Assembly (NCBI RefSeq): GCF_017948265.1 | Contig: NZ_CP072852.1 | Coordinates: 2,790,001-2,854,000, forward strand | Origin: Rhodoferax sp. PAMC 29310 | GTDB lineage: Bacteria; Pseudomonadota; Gammaproteobacteria; Burkholderiales; Burkholderiaceae_C | Direction of reading: 5' to 3' | Length of the DNA: 64,000 nucleotides | In this document: piece by piece, positions 30,897-39,190 of the stretch | How positions within the stretch are numbered: position 1 is the first letter of the stretch | Layout: each line of letters opens with the position of its first letter | The notes under the pieces: model-generated | Databases searched by the model: none | Told to the model about the DNA's origin: nothing | The model's input: the letters and a program-made list of their open reading frames with translations, nothing else | Position numbers and translations under genes: made by a program

Positions 30897-30924
30897 GAGG
30901 GTGTAAGAAGTTTTGTGTAAACGG
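30897..30924 (+). repeat. IS left terminal inverted repeat (flanked by the 8-bp duplication)
   Basis: Matches the reverse complement of 32201-32228 at 23 of 28 positions: an 8-base outer block, a variable 6-base centre, and a 14-base inner block. The flanking 30889-30896 is one copy of the target duplication. Confidence 0.9.
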
Positions 30925-30962
30925 TTATTTGGCAGGAAACTGCTGTCTTGCATGGAGCCGAG

Positions 30963-32192
30963 ATGACCGTAGAGATGAAACCCTTACCCGCCGAGCTGAT
31001 TGACGCCCTGTTGGCCGACTACAAAAAGCCCGAAGACCTGATTGGCCAGAATGGCCTCTTGACGCCGCTCACCAAAGCCTTGGTCGAGCGAGCTTTGCAA
31101 GCCGAATTGACCGGCCACCTGGGTCACGGCAAGAACCAGTTGGTTGCCAATGAAGCGGGCAACACCCGCAACGGGTGCAGCAAGAAAACGCTCAAAGGCG
31201 ATTTTGGCCAGCTACCCATAGAAATCCCCCGTGACCGCGCCGGCACCTTCGAGCCCCAACTGATTGGCAAACACCAGACCCGCTGGAGCGGCTTTGACGA
31301 CAAGATACTGTCGCTGTATGCCCGAGGCATGACGGTACGCGAGATTCAAGGCCATCTGCAGGAGATGTACGGCGCCGAAGTGTCTCCTACCCTGATTTCA
31401 TCCGTGACCGACGCCGTCATGGACGAGGTCAAAGCCTGGCAGTCGCGCCCCTTGGAGGCGCTGTACCCCATCGTCTACATGGACTGCATTCACGTCAAGG
31501 TGCGCGACAACGGTACTGTGCGGGTCAAGGCCCTGTACTTGGCCATTGGCGTCAACCTGGACGGCCTCAAAGAGGTACTGGGCCTGTGGATGGCCCAAAC
31601 CGAAGGGGCCAAGTTCTGGCTGCAGGTGGTGACTGAACTGAAGAATCGGGGCGTGGCTGACATCTTTATCGCCTGCGTAGATGGGCTCAAAGGTTTCCCT
31701 GACGCCATTGAGGCAGTCTTCCCCAAGGCGACGGTGCAGCTTTGCATTGTTCACATGGTGCGTCACAGCCTGAACTTCGTGGGGTGGAAACAGCGCAAGG
31801 AAGTCGCCGCGGATTTGCGGCTGATTTACGCTGCGCCCACTGAATCCGAAGCTGAGCGACAACTCACGGCATTCGAGGTCAAATGGGACGATTCCTTCGC
31901 TCCGATTGGGCGCTCCTGGCGGCGCAACTGGACACGCTTGATACCGTTCTTTGAATACCCGCCAGACATCCGAAAAGTGATTTACACGACCAACGCCATT
32001 GAGTCCGTGAACATGAGCCTGCGCAAAATAACCAAGACCCGCGGCTCGTTCCCAACTGAGGACGCAGTGTTCAAGCTGTTCTATCTGGCACTGAACAACA
32101 TCAGCCAGAAATGGACGATGCCGATTCGGGATTGGAAGGCTGCTCTGAACCGCTTTACCATTCAGTTTGACGAGCGCATGCCGCGCGTCTAA
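30963..32192 (+). CDS. IS256-family transposase (mutator type)
   Basis: A 409-residue DDE transposase. Acidic residues expected for catalysis fall in IVYMDCIHVKVRD, CVDGLKGFPDAIEAVFPKA and TTNAIESVNMSLRK, the last being the highly conserved IS256 end motif. Full length and no internal stops. A TTG five codons upstream is in frame, but ATG 30963 with GGAG just upstream is preferred. Confidence 0.95.
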   Translation: MTVEMKPLPAELIDALLADYKKPEDLIGQNGLLTPLTKALVERALQAELTGHLGHGKNQLVANEAGNTRNGCSKKTLKGDFGQLPIEIPRDRAGTFEPQLIGKHQTRWSGFDDKILSLYARGMTVREIQGHLQEMYGAEVSPTLISSVTDAVMDEVKAWQSRPLEALYPIVYMDCIHVKVRDNGTVRVKALYLAIGVNLDGLKEVLGLWMAQTEGAKFWLQVVTELKNRGVADIFIACVDGLKGFPDAIEAVFPKATVQLCIVHMVRHSLNFVGWKQRKEVAADLRLIYAAPTESEAERQLTAFEVKWDDSFAPIGRSWRRNWTRLIPFFEYPPDIRKVIYTTNAIESVNMSLRKITKTRGSFPTEDAVFKLFYLALNNISQKWTMPIRDWKAALNRFTIQFDERMPRV

Positions 32193-32200
32193 CTTAACCG

Positions 32201-32228
32201 CCGTTTACACAAAATTCGGGACACCCTC
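32201..32228 (-). repeat. IS right terminal inverted repeat (flanked by the 8-bp duplication)
   Basis: Partner of 30897-30924. The adjacent 32229-32236 (GGTGAGCG) is the second copy of the target-site duplication. Confidence 0.9.
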
Positions 32229-32274
32229 GGTGAGCGCCATGAACGTGGCCCGTCGAGCCGGGCTTGAGGGCGGG

Positions 32275-32676
32275 TTACTGACGCGCCATGCCGGACAAGC
32301 CCGTCAAAATGCCGCAGTGCGCCGCATCCTGGGCGTCCTGACACTGGGCACGCAAGGTCTTTAGCTGTTTCTCCAGTTGCTTCAGGTCTCGCATGCGCTC
32401 AGCGACGTGGCCAATGTGCTCGTCCAGCAGCTCATTCACGGCGGCGCAGTTGTCAGCGGGCGAGTCCTTGAAACGCAGCAGCACACGAATCTCGTCCAGC
32501 GTCATGTCCAGACTGCGGCAATACCGCACAAAGGATAAGCGCTCGACATGCACCTCGTCATAGATGCGGTAGTTGCCCTCCGTTCGCGCAGCCACCGGCA
32601 ACAAACCTTCGCGCTCGTAGTAGCGAATGGTATCGATTTGAGTCCCTGTCATTTGGGCCAATACGCCAACCTTCAT
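32275..32676 (-). CDS. MerR-family regulator, CadR/PbrR-like
   Basis: A 133-residue MerR-type activator. A winged helix-turn-helix with DTIRYYEREGLLP is followed by a dimerisation helix and a metal-binding tail with C77 (DNCAAV), C112 and C121 (AQCQDAQDAAHC), as in Cd(II)/Pb(II)-sensing CadR/PbrR proteins. The N-terminal cysteine often seen near residue 12 is Thr here. GGAGG before the ATG at 32676 fixes the start. No cadmium efflux pump or clear spaced operator is adjacent, so its target is unknown. The IS sits 38 bp past its stop. Confidence 0.88.
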   Translation of the reverse strand: MKVGVLAQMTGTQIDTIRYYEREGLLPVAARTEGNYRIYDEVHVERLSFVRYCRSLDMTLDEIRVLLRFKDSPADNCAAVNELLDEHIGHVAERMRDLKQLEKQLKTLRAQCQDAQDAAHCGILTGLSGMARQ

Positions 32677-32759
32677 GCCCCTCCTTTGTACGATGCCCAG
32701 CCGCTCGGGAGAACCGATCCACCCCAAGCAGGCGGCTTAAACCGCTTAAAGCGACCAGT

Positions 32760-32841
32760 GTATTCAACACATCAGCGATGCGTGGTCTGAGAATTTTTCC
32801 GTTTTGTGGATTTCCACGGCTTTAGCCCCCGACGCCAACCT
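32760..32841 (-). pseudogene. Decayed 3' fragment of an exonuclease III (xth) gene
   Basis: Read on the minus strand, this stretch encodes LASGAKAVEIHKTEKFSDHA followed by a frameshift and stop. The intact xthA at 36958-37761 ends LASGAKTVEIYKTEKFSDHA. At DNA level roughly 60 nt align with about ten differences, then similarity stops abruptly near 32841. Only the C-terminal end is present. It is either the scar of an insertion into xthA or a remnant of a lost paralogue. Confidence 0.8.
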
Positions 32842-33119
32842 CCCAATTCATCAGTATTCCTACCGAAAAAGTCGGTGTCATGCAAGATTTCAGCCTGTCA
32901 GTCTTCTACAGACATCATTCTGCTCGTTTCAAGTCGCCGTGAGGTCTGCAACCAAACTGGATCACATCCGCCAGTCTCTTGAAGTTGGCTGCCCTCGATC
33001 CATTATTTTCCCTACAACTGGCGCATCGTGTGACAATTTGGGCGACGGTCTATATGAATCTGTGGCGCGTTAGCCGGGATTCTGTAGCCTGTTTTTTTGA
33101 CTGTACAGGAGGCAAAAAT

Positions 33120-34157
33120 ATGAAAATAGCTTCCCACGATGGAGATACAGGGGCACTGAAATGGCGTGGTGTCCTGCTGGTTCTCGCGACACTGGTTGCC
33201 GGGGGGGTGACGTTCTTGGCGTTGCGCTCGCCCGTTGCACCCCCCATGGCGGGAACCAAGGTGACGATCGCGGTGCCAACTCAGATCAACAGCGCGCTGA
33301 TGCTTGTCGCTTCGGCTCAGGGCCTGTTCCTTGACTCTGGCGTGGATGTCGTTAGCCAACCCTTCGAGCTGGGCAAAGACGCTTTGCAGTCTCTTCTCGA
33401 TGGGAATTCGGATCTGGCGGTGGTGGCCGATACCCCTGTCGTATTCGCGCTACTCAATGGTTCCGATATCGCCATGCTCGCCGGTATTTCGCAGGCCCGT
33501 CGGGCATTGGCGATCATTGTGCACAGTGACCGTGGCATCGACAAAGTCGAAGACCTGCGTGGCAAGTCCATCGGCGTGACCCTCGGTACCAACTTGACCT
33601 ACTTCCTGGACGCCATGCTGCAAGTCCACGGCGTTCCAAGCAACAAGGTCAATCTGGTCGACCTTAGGACAGATGAGCTAGCCAGCGCCTTTGAGGATGG
33701 TGGAATCGACTCAGCCGTGGTGTATCAACCGTTTTTGGCCAAACTCAAAGAGAAGATGGGCGAGCACATGAAGGTGTTTTATGGGGAGGATATCTATGCG
33801 TTCCGGTTCCTTCTGGTGGGAAAGCCCTCGTACATCGATAGCCATCCGCAGGAAATTAACCGGATATTAAGCGCGCTGGTTGCTGCCAATCAGTCAATTC
33901 GCACCAATCCGGTCGCGGCGCGCCGGGCAATTGGGGACGCAACCAAGATTGATGACGCCACCATGGCGCAACTGTTCGAACCTGAAGACTACGTCCTCTC
34001 CCTCGACCAGGCCATGCTGCTGGCGCTGGATGACCAGACGCGCTGGGCGATGCAAAAGGGACTCGTGAAACCTGGGCCAACGCCAAATTATCTGAATTCC
34101 ATGAAGTATCAAAATCTCGAAGCTGTGCTGCCGGCCGCGGTGACGGTCGTGCACTAG
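33120..34157 (+). CDS. Membrane-anchored NMT1/SsuA-type substrate-binding protein (probable sensor partner)
   Basis: A 345-residue periplasmic binding protein of the NrtA/SsuA/ThiY class. Residues about 15-35 form a hydrophobic anchor or uncleaved signal (WRGVLLVLATLVAGG), with no lipobox cysteine. The binding-domain motifs include TKVTIAVPTQINSALMLVAS, DLRGKSIGVTLGTNLTYFL and DSAVVYQPFLAKL. AGGAGG lies 7 nt before ATG 33120. No permease or ATPase gene is near. The only partner is the hybrid kinase 8 bp downstream, so a sensory role is more likely than transport. Confidence 0.85.
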   Translation: MKIASHDGDTGALKWRGVLLVLATLVAGGVTFLALRSPVAPPMAGTKVTIAVPTQINSALMLVASAQGLFLDSGVDVVSQPFELGKDALQSLLDGNSDLAVVADTPVVFALLNGSDIAMLAGISQARRALAIIVHSDRGIDKVEDLRGKSIGVTLGTNLTYFLDAMLQVHGVPSNKVNLVDLRTDELASAFEDGGIDSAVVYQPFLAKLKEKMGEHMKVFYGEDIYAFRFLLVGKPSYIDSHPQEINRILSALVAANQSIRTNPVAARRAIGDATKIDDATMAQLFEPEDYVLSLDQAMLLALDDQTRWAMQKGLVKPGPTPNYLNSMKYQNLEAVLPAAVTVVH

Positions 34158-34165
34158 GAGTTGCC

Positions 34166-36577
34166 TTGAAGATACGCACCCAGATCAACGGCTTGCTGGT
34201 AATAGCGGCCCTCGCCATTTCAGGCTCGATTGGCATAACGTTGATCTCGGTGCGCAATGTTGACCAAGCAACGAGTGATATCAGTGCCGGCCAGGATTTG
34301 ATCAACAGCGCCACCCAGTTGCGCCAAGTCGCGGTGGAAACCGCCTTGTTTCATGAGTTGCGTAGCCAAGACCAATGGCAGCGCAAGATGGCCAGTATCA
34401 GCAGTGAGATTGACCGTATGCCCACCACGACGACCCTTGAGGAGTCGAGTTTGGAGCGCCTTCGGAAGAAGATTGATTTGATGCAAATCATCTATCCGCG
34501 ACTGACGAGTAGAACGCGTTCAACCCCGGATGGATCCACTACCCCCGGCTCAGAGCTTGAGGTGGCGATGGAGACGCGCGCCGTTGCTTCGCTCTTGGTG
34601 GTGACCCAGGAAGTCATCGATATTGCACATGAACTGATTCGCGGCAATCGGGAGCAAGCGAAGACGGCCTTGCTCCGTATGCAAACGTCGATCGGAATGG
34701 TCATTCTGGCAATGGGCGCACTCATCGTCTTTGTCTGGCTTCTTGTCAGTCGCCGCATCCTGCAACCTTTGCGTATTTTTGAACAAGGGACAAAACAGCT
34801 GGCGGCTGGCAATTACGCACACCGTTTGAAGTTGGTTCAAAACGATGAGATCGGCGACTTGGCTGAGGAGTTCAACGCCATGATCCAGCGCGTCGAGGCG
34901 GCCGCAGTGGAACTTGGAAAACACCGCGACAACCTTGCCGAACAGGTACTGTCAAGAACCACCGAACTGACGAAAGCAAAGGTCGTCGCCGAATCGCTTT
35001 CTCAGTACGCCCGCAGCTTGATTGAAGCGAGTCTGGACCCCTTGGTCACCATCAGCGCGCAAGGCAAGATAACCGACGTGAATGACGCCTCCGTGCAGGC
35101 GACCGGCGTGCCACGCGAGCAGCTCATTGGCACGGACTTCTCAAGCTACTTCACCGAGCCCGAAGAAGCGCGCAAGGGCTATCAAAGGACCTTCTCGGAG
35201 GGATTGGTACGCAATTACCCGCTCGCCATTCGTCACAAGACTGGACGGATCATGGACGTACTCTACAACGCCGCCGTATACACGGATGCCAAGGGCATGG
35301 TCCTTGGCGTGTTCGCCGCAGCACGCGACATCACCGAGCGCAAATTGCTAGATCAGGTGCTGCATGAGAAGAACGCTGAGCTGGAGCGAGCCACGGCCGC
35401 AGCGGAAAAAGCGAACCTGGGGAAATCAGATTTTCTATCCAGCATGAGTCATGAATTGCGCACGCCGCTCAACGCAATTCTCGGTTTTGCCCAGCTTATT
35501 GAATCCGACTCGCCTGCGCCGACGGTGAGTCAGAAACGAAGTCTGGACCAGGTTCTCATTGCGGGTTGGTACCTGCTGGAGCTGATCAACGAGATCCTCG
35601 ATCTGGCGCAGATCGAATCGGGCAAGATCGTGTTGTCGCTGGAGCCGGTCTCTATGGTCGAAGTCATGGACGAATGTCGCGCCATGGTCGAACCGCTGGC
35701 CACCAAACGCTGTATCAAAATGACGTTTTCGCCACTTGAATCCGCCTATTTCATCGAGGCTGATCGAACCCGGATGAAACAGGTGCTGATCAACCTTCTT
35801 TCAAACGCAATCAAGTACAACAAACCGGGTGGTTCGGTCATCTTGACGTGCGCCGTGGTGGCTGCAAACTCGATTCGTATCAACATCCAGGACACTGGCA
35901 CTGGACTGACGCCCGAACAGATGGCGCAGCTCTTTCAGCCGTTCAATCGTCTCGGAAGGGAGTCCGGCCCAGAAGAAGGCACGGGCATCGGCCTGGTCGT
36001 GGCCAAGCGCTTGGTGGAACTGATGGGGGGCACTATTGGCGTGGAGAGCGCTGTGGGGGTGGGGAGCGCGTTCTGGATCGAATTCAAGCTGAAAACGGCA
36101 CGTCAGCTTGACATTGAGGATGCCGCGCAGGTGGTGCTCGCGCGGCCACCGGTGCCAGAGGGAACGCAGGCGCGCACGCTGCTCTATGTGGAAGACAATC
36201 CGGCCAACCTAGAGCTGATCGAGCAGCTCCTTGCCCGACGCTCCGACCTACGGGTGCTGAGCGCGGCGGACGGCAATTTAGGCATCGAATATGCGCGCGC
36301 CTATCAGCCGGATGTGATCCTGATGGACATCAACCTGCCCGGCATCGGCGGACTTGAAGCGATGAAAGTCCTGCGAAGCGACCCGTCGACAGCGCATATT
36401 CCTATCATTGCACTCAGCGCCAACGCACTGCCCCGCGACATCGAGAAGAGCCTTGCGGCTGGTTTTTTCGGCTACCTGACCAAGCCAGTCAAGCTCGACG
36501 AGTTCATGGATCATGTGGATTTGGCACTGAAATCTCCGGCAGCGGGCTGGAACGCCGATGTTGACAGATCGTTTTAG
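34166..36577 (+). CDS. Hybrid sensor histidine kinase/response regulator
   Basis: An 803-residue membrane kinase with a TTG start at 34166, preceded by AGGAG. Order: helix 1 (about 9-29), a periplasmic helical region, helix 2 (about 175-195), HAMP, coiled coil, PAS (about 285-390), the phospho-accepting H429 in SMSHELRTPLNAILGFAQL, an ATPase domain (NLLSNAIKYNKP, GTGIGLVVAKRL) and a receiver domain with D721 in VILMDINLPG. No DNA-binding domain or separate regulator follows, so the output is elsewhere in the genome. It forms a two-gene operon with the substrate-binding protein. Confidence 0.92.
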   Translation: MKIRTQINGLLVIAALAISGSIGITLISVRNVDQATSDISAGQDLINSATQLRQVAVETALFHELRSQDQWQRKMASISSEIDRMPTTTTLEESSLERLRKKIDLMQIIYPRLTSRTRSTPDGSTTPGSELEVAMETRAVASLLVVTQEVIDIAHELIRGNREQAKTALLRMQTSIGMVILAMGALIVFVWLLVSRRILQPLRIFEQGTKQLAAGNYAHRLKLVQNDEIGDLAEEFNAMIQRVEAAAVELGKHRDNLAEQVLSRTTELTKAKVVAESLSQYARSLIEASLDPLVTISAQGKITDVNDASVQATGVPREQLIGTDFSSYFTEPEEARKGYQRTFSEGLVRNYPLAIRHKTGRIMDVLYNAAVYTDAKGMVLGVFAAARDITERKLLDQVLHEKNAELERATAAAEKANLGKSDFLSSMSHELRTPLNAILGFAQLIESDSPAPTVSQKRSLDQVLIAGWYLLELINEILDLAQIESGKIVLSLEPVSMVEVMDECRAMVEPLATKRCIKMTFSPLESAYFIEADRTRMKQVLINLLSNAIKYNKPGGSVILTCAVVAANSIRINIQDTGTGLTPEQMAQLFQPFNRLGRESGPEEGTGIGLVVAKRLVELMGGTIGVESAVGVGSAFWIEFKLKTARQLDIEDAAQVVLARPPVPEGTQARTLLYVEDNPANLELIEQLLARRSDLRVLSAADGNLGIEYARAYQPDVILMDINLPGIGGLEAMKVLRSDPSTAHIPIIALSANALPRDIEKSLAAGFFGYLTKPVKLDEFMDHVDLALKSPAAGWNADVDRSF

Positions 36578-36957
36578 CGTCAATAACCGGCGCAGCGACA
36601 AATTGAAAAATTTCTACAAACGTTTTGACACGCTCTCGGTCAAGGCGTAGCAGTCGTTCGAAGCCGCGATGCCCCGCTGTCACGGCACTCGAACGGGGCC
36701 GTTGAAAAATGTGCGCACTTCCGTTAAATGACAGCTCCCTTGCTCCTGACACCGCCGACGAATGGCTGATGTATGTCTAAGCCGAGCCATCATGGCAACG
36801 CGCTGACAGGCCGCTCTCGGTCGGAACCTGTCATCGCCCTGCGCTGCGCTGCGCAGCGCCAACATCAGCCGGGCACCCCATGGCCTGCGCTCTAGCTAGC
36901 CGACACGGCCGTTCCTGATGGGTCGAAACTGCGCTGGGCGCACCCCAACCTTCGCCG
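36578..36957. other. Non-coding stretch between the kinase and xthA
   Basis: About 380 bp with no credible gene. It holds a GC-rich palindrome near 36839-36859 (GCGCTGCGC/GCGCAGCGC) that could form a terminator-like hairpin without a T-tract. It may be scar sequence at the right edge of the inserted kinase cassette. Confidence 0.4.
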
Positions 36958-37761
36958 TTAAAGCTTGAAGTCGTATTCGATCGTCAGCGGCGCGTGGTCT
37001 GAGAACTTTTCAGTCTTGTATATCTCCACGGTTTTAGCACCCGACGCCAAACTTGGTGTCGCCAAATGGTAATCCAGCCGCCATCCCACGTTTTTGGCAT
37101 AGGCCTGACCCCGGTTGCTCCACCAGGTGTAGGCCTCGTCGGTCGTCGTTGGGTGCAGGCTGCGGTACACATCCACCATGCCGACTTCGTCCAGCAGCTT
37201 GGTCATCCAGGCCCTCTCTTCGGGCAAAAACCCGGAGTTTTTCCGGTTGCCCTTGAAGTTTTTTAAATCAATTTCGTGGTGCGCAATATTGATGTCGCCG
37301 CACAACACAAACTCGCGCTCGGCCTTGAGTCGCTGCAAATGCGGGTACATCTCGTCCAAAAACCGGTACTTGGCCTGCTGACGCTCGTCCCCGGAAGAAC
37401 CGCTAGGGAAATAGCAACTGATGATGGAGCGCTTGGCTGAGAGCGTGTCGAAGCGCAACTCCACGTAGCGACCCTCCAAGTCAAACTCGGGCGAGTTGTA
37501 ACCCACGATGACGTCGCTGGGCTCATGGCGGGTGTAGACGCCCACGCCGGAGTAGCCTTTCTTCTGCGCAAAATGGAAGTGGCCATTCAGGCCGGCCAAG
37601 GCTTCAAAGCGGCCTTCAACGTCGGCGGCTTGCGCCTTGACCTCTTGCACACAAATACAATCCGGGTTCACGCTGGTCATCCAGGCCTCCAGGCCTTTGG
37701 TGGTGGCAGAGCGGATACCGTTGAGGTTGAGGCTGGTTAATTTAAACAAGGATTTCCTCAT
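36958..37761 (-). CDS. xthA: Exodeoxyribonuclease III / AP endonuclease
   Basis: An EEP-fold nuclease of 267 residues cutting at abasic sites. LTSLNLNGIRSA carries the first Asn metal ligand, CICVQEVKAQ the metal-binding Glu, YSGVGVYTR and CGDINIAHHEIDLKN the central active site, and FSDHAPLTIEYDF the catalytic Asp-His. The ATG at 37761 overlaps the pyrE ATG on the other strand; a TTG at 37749 preceded by AGGA is an alternative start. A second, decayed copy of its 3' end lies at 32760-32841. Confidence 0.93.
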   Translation of the reverse strand: MRKSLFKLTSLNLNGIRSATTKGLEAWMTSVNPDCICVQEVKAQAADVEGRFEALAGLNGHFHFAQKKGYSGVGVYTRHEPSDVIVGYNSPEFDLEGRYVELRFDTLSAKRSIISCYFPSGSSGDERQQAKYRFLDEMYPHLQRLKAEREFVLCGDINIAHHEIDLKNFKGNRKNSGFLPEERAWMTKLLDEVGMVDVYRSLHPTTTDEAYTWWSNRGQAYAKNVGWRLDYHLATPSLASGAKTVEIYKTEKFSDHAPLTIEYDFKL

Positions 37762-38470
37762 GTCTGAGAGTGTGACAACTAGCGCTGAGGCCACCCCATC
37801 ACATGATGCGCTGGCCCAGGATTTTGTGCAGTTTGCGATAGAAGGTGGCGTGCTTCGCTTTGGAGAATTCAAAACCAAAGCGGGTCGCATGAGCCCCTAC
37901 TTCTTCAATGCCGGCCTGTTCGACGATGGCTCCAAACTGGGCCGACTCGCCCAATTTTATGCGCAGCGCCTGTTGGCCAGCGGTATCGAATTCGACATGA
38001 TCTTTGGCCCCGCCTACAAAGGCATCCCGTTGGGCGCTGCGCTCGCCATTGAGTTGGCACGCCTGGGACGCAACGTGCCCTTCAGCTACAACCGCAAGGA
38101 AGCCAAAGACCACGGCGAAGGCGGCACCTTGGTCGGCGCGCCTTTGAAAGGCCGCGTACTGATTGTTGACGATGTGATGTCTGCCGGCACCGCGGTGCGG
38201 GAATCCATCCGCATCATCGAAGCCGCTGGCGCCACAGCCCACGCGGTGGTCATTGCGCTGGACCGCCAGGAGAAAGCCACCGAAAACGGACAGGACGTGG
38301 ATCACAGCGCAGTGCAGTACGTCAAGAACCAATTGGGCATGCAGGTTTGCGCGATTGCGAAGCTCTCTGATCTAATGCAATATCTGGAAAGCCACAGTGC
38401 TGACGGCTTGGCCGCCGACCATCAGCGCGTGATGGCTTACCGTCAACGTTATGGTGTAACCGAAGGATAG
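37760..38470 (+). CDS. pyrE: Orotate phosphoribosyltransferase
   Basis: A type I PRTase of 236 residues forming OMP from orotate and PRPP. FIEGGV-like AIEGGVLRFGEFKTKAGRMSP is the N-terminal signature, FGPAYKGIPLGAALA and FSYNRKEAKDHGEGG the catalytic loop, and VLIVDDVMSAGTAVRES the PRPP motif. AAGGA lies 7 nt before ATG 37760. Its start codon overlaps that of divergent xthA, so its promoter must lie inside the xthA coding sequence. The DUF4124 gene starts 2 bp after its stop. Confidence 0.95.
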   Translation: MSESVTTSAEATPSHDALAQDFVQFAIEGGVLRFGEFKTKAGRMSPYFFNAGLFDDGSKLGRLAQFYAQRLLASGIEFDMIFGPAYKGIPLGAALAIELARLGRNVPFSYNRKEAKDHGEGGTLVGAPLKGRVLIVDDVMSAGTAVRESIRIIEAAGATAHAVVIALDRQEKATENGQDVDHSAVQYVKNQLGMQVCAIAKLSDLMQYLESHSADGLAADHQRVMAYRQRYGVTEG

Positions 38471-38472
38471 AC

Positions 38473-39153
38473 ATGCCCCGATCAGTGATGCTTTTGTTGA
38501 GGCGCGGTCTCGCGAGCGCCAGTCAAGGTGTGCTGCTGATGGGTGTCGTTGGCTCAGTGCCCGCCATGGCCCAGTCCACCCCCATACAAGGCATCTACAC
38601 CTGTACGGACGCCCAAGGCCGCAAGCTCACCTCCGACCGCCCGATTGCTGCCTGCAATGACCGGGAGCAAGTCGTACTTAACCCCAGCGGCACTGTGAAA
38701 TCGCGCGTTGGCCCTACCCTGACCGCCCAGGAACGAAACGAGCTGGAGGTCAAGCGCAAACTTGAATTGGAGGAGCGGTCGCGGCTGAATGAAGAAAAGC
38801 GCCGGGACAAGGCGCTGTTAATTCGTTACCCCAACCAATCCGTCCACGACAAAGAGCGGCAGGAAGCACAGACGCAAGTCGGCGTTGTCAGGCACGCAGT
38901 AGAAAGCCGCATGGAAGAACTGCTGCGCCAACAAGCTGCCCTGGGCACCGAATTCGAGTTTTACGCCAAAGACCCCAGCAAGGCACCGCCATCCCTTCGC
39001 CGGCAGTCTGAAGACCTCACCCAGAGCTTGGTCGTCCAGCGACGGTTTGTGAGCGACCTGGACGCTGAAACACGGCGAATCAACGCCCGGTTTGACGAAG
39101 AATTGGTGCGTCTGAAGCAGTTGTGGAGTCTTCACTCCTCCGCCGCCAAATAA
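38473..39153 (+). CDS. DUF4124-domain exported protein with coiled coil
   Basis: A 226-residue protein: signal peptide of about 34 residues (ending VPAMAQS), then a DUF4124 domain (GIYTCTDAQGRKLTSDRPI with a pair of cysteines). A long charged coiled-coil region follows (about residues 80-115 and 135-220, rich in Glu/Arg/Leu). Function is unknown. It is coupled to pyrE by a 2-bp gap, an order seen in other Burkholderiales. Confidence 0.85.
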   Translation: MPRSVMLLLRRGLASASQGVLLMGVVGSVPAMAQSTPIQGIYTCTDAQGRKLTSDRPIAACNDREQVVLNPSGTVKSRVGPTLTAQERNELEVKRKLELEERSRLNEEKRRDKALLIRYPNQSVHDKERQEAQTQVGVVRHAVESRMEELLRQQAALGTEFEFYAKDPSKAPPSLRRQSEDLTQSLVVQRRFVSDLDAETRRINARFDEELVRLKQLWSLHSSAAK

Positions 39154-39190
39154 GCTGGCGCGCCCCGCCCATTGGGCAGGACGCCAGATT

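Larger units (their letters stand above)
30897..32228 (+). mobile_element. IS256-family insertion sequence with 8-bp target duplication
   Basis: The element spans 1332 bp. Its ends are 28-bp imperfect inverted repeats (30897-30924 and 32201-32228, 5 mismatches) starting GAGGGTGT and ending TTTTGTGTAAACGG. GGTGAGCG at 30889-30896 is repeated exactly at 32229-32236, the 8-bp target duplication typical of IS256. The single transposase is intact, so the copy is probably functional and recent. It landed between panE and the merR-type gene. Confidence 0.95.

Noticed and set aside
30636..32364. Gene interrupted by the IS256-family element
   Set aside because: Rejoining the flanks across the 8-bp duplication gives only short frames on either strand, antisense to merR or without family pattern. 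The insertion looks intergenic.
32677..32759. Typical MerR operator-promoter for the CadR-like gene
   Set aside because: No dyad with a 19-20 bp -35/-10 spacer could be found upstream of the regulator.
36578..36957. Degraded transposase fragment next to xthA
   Set aside because: Short frames here had a faint resemblance to mobile-element ends, but nothing specific enough to support.
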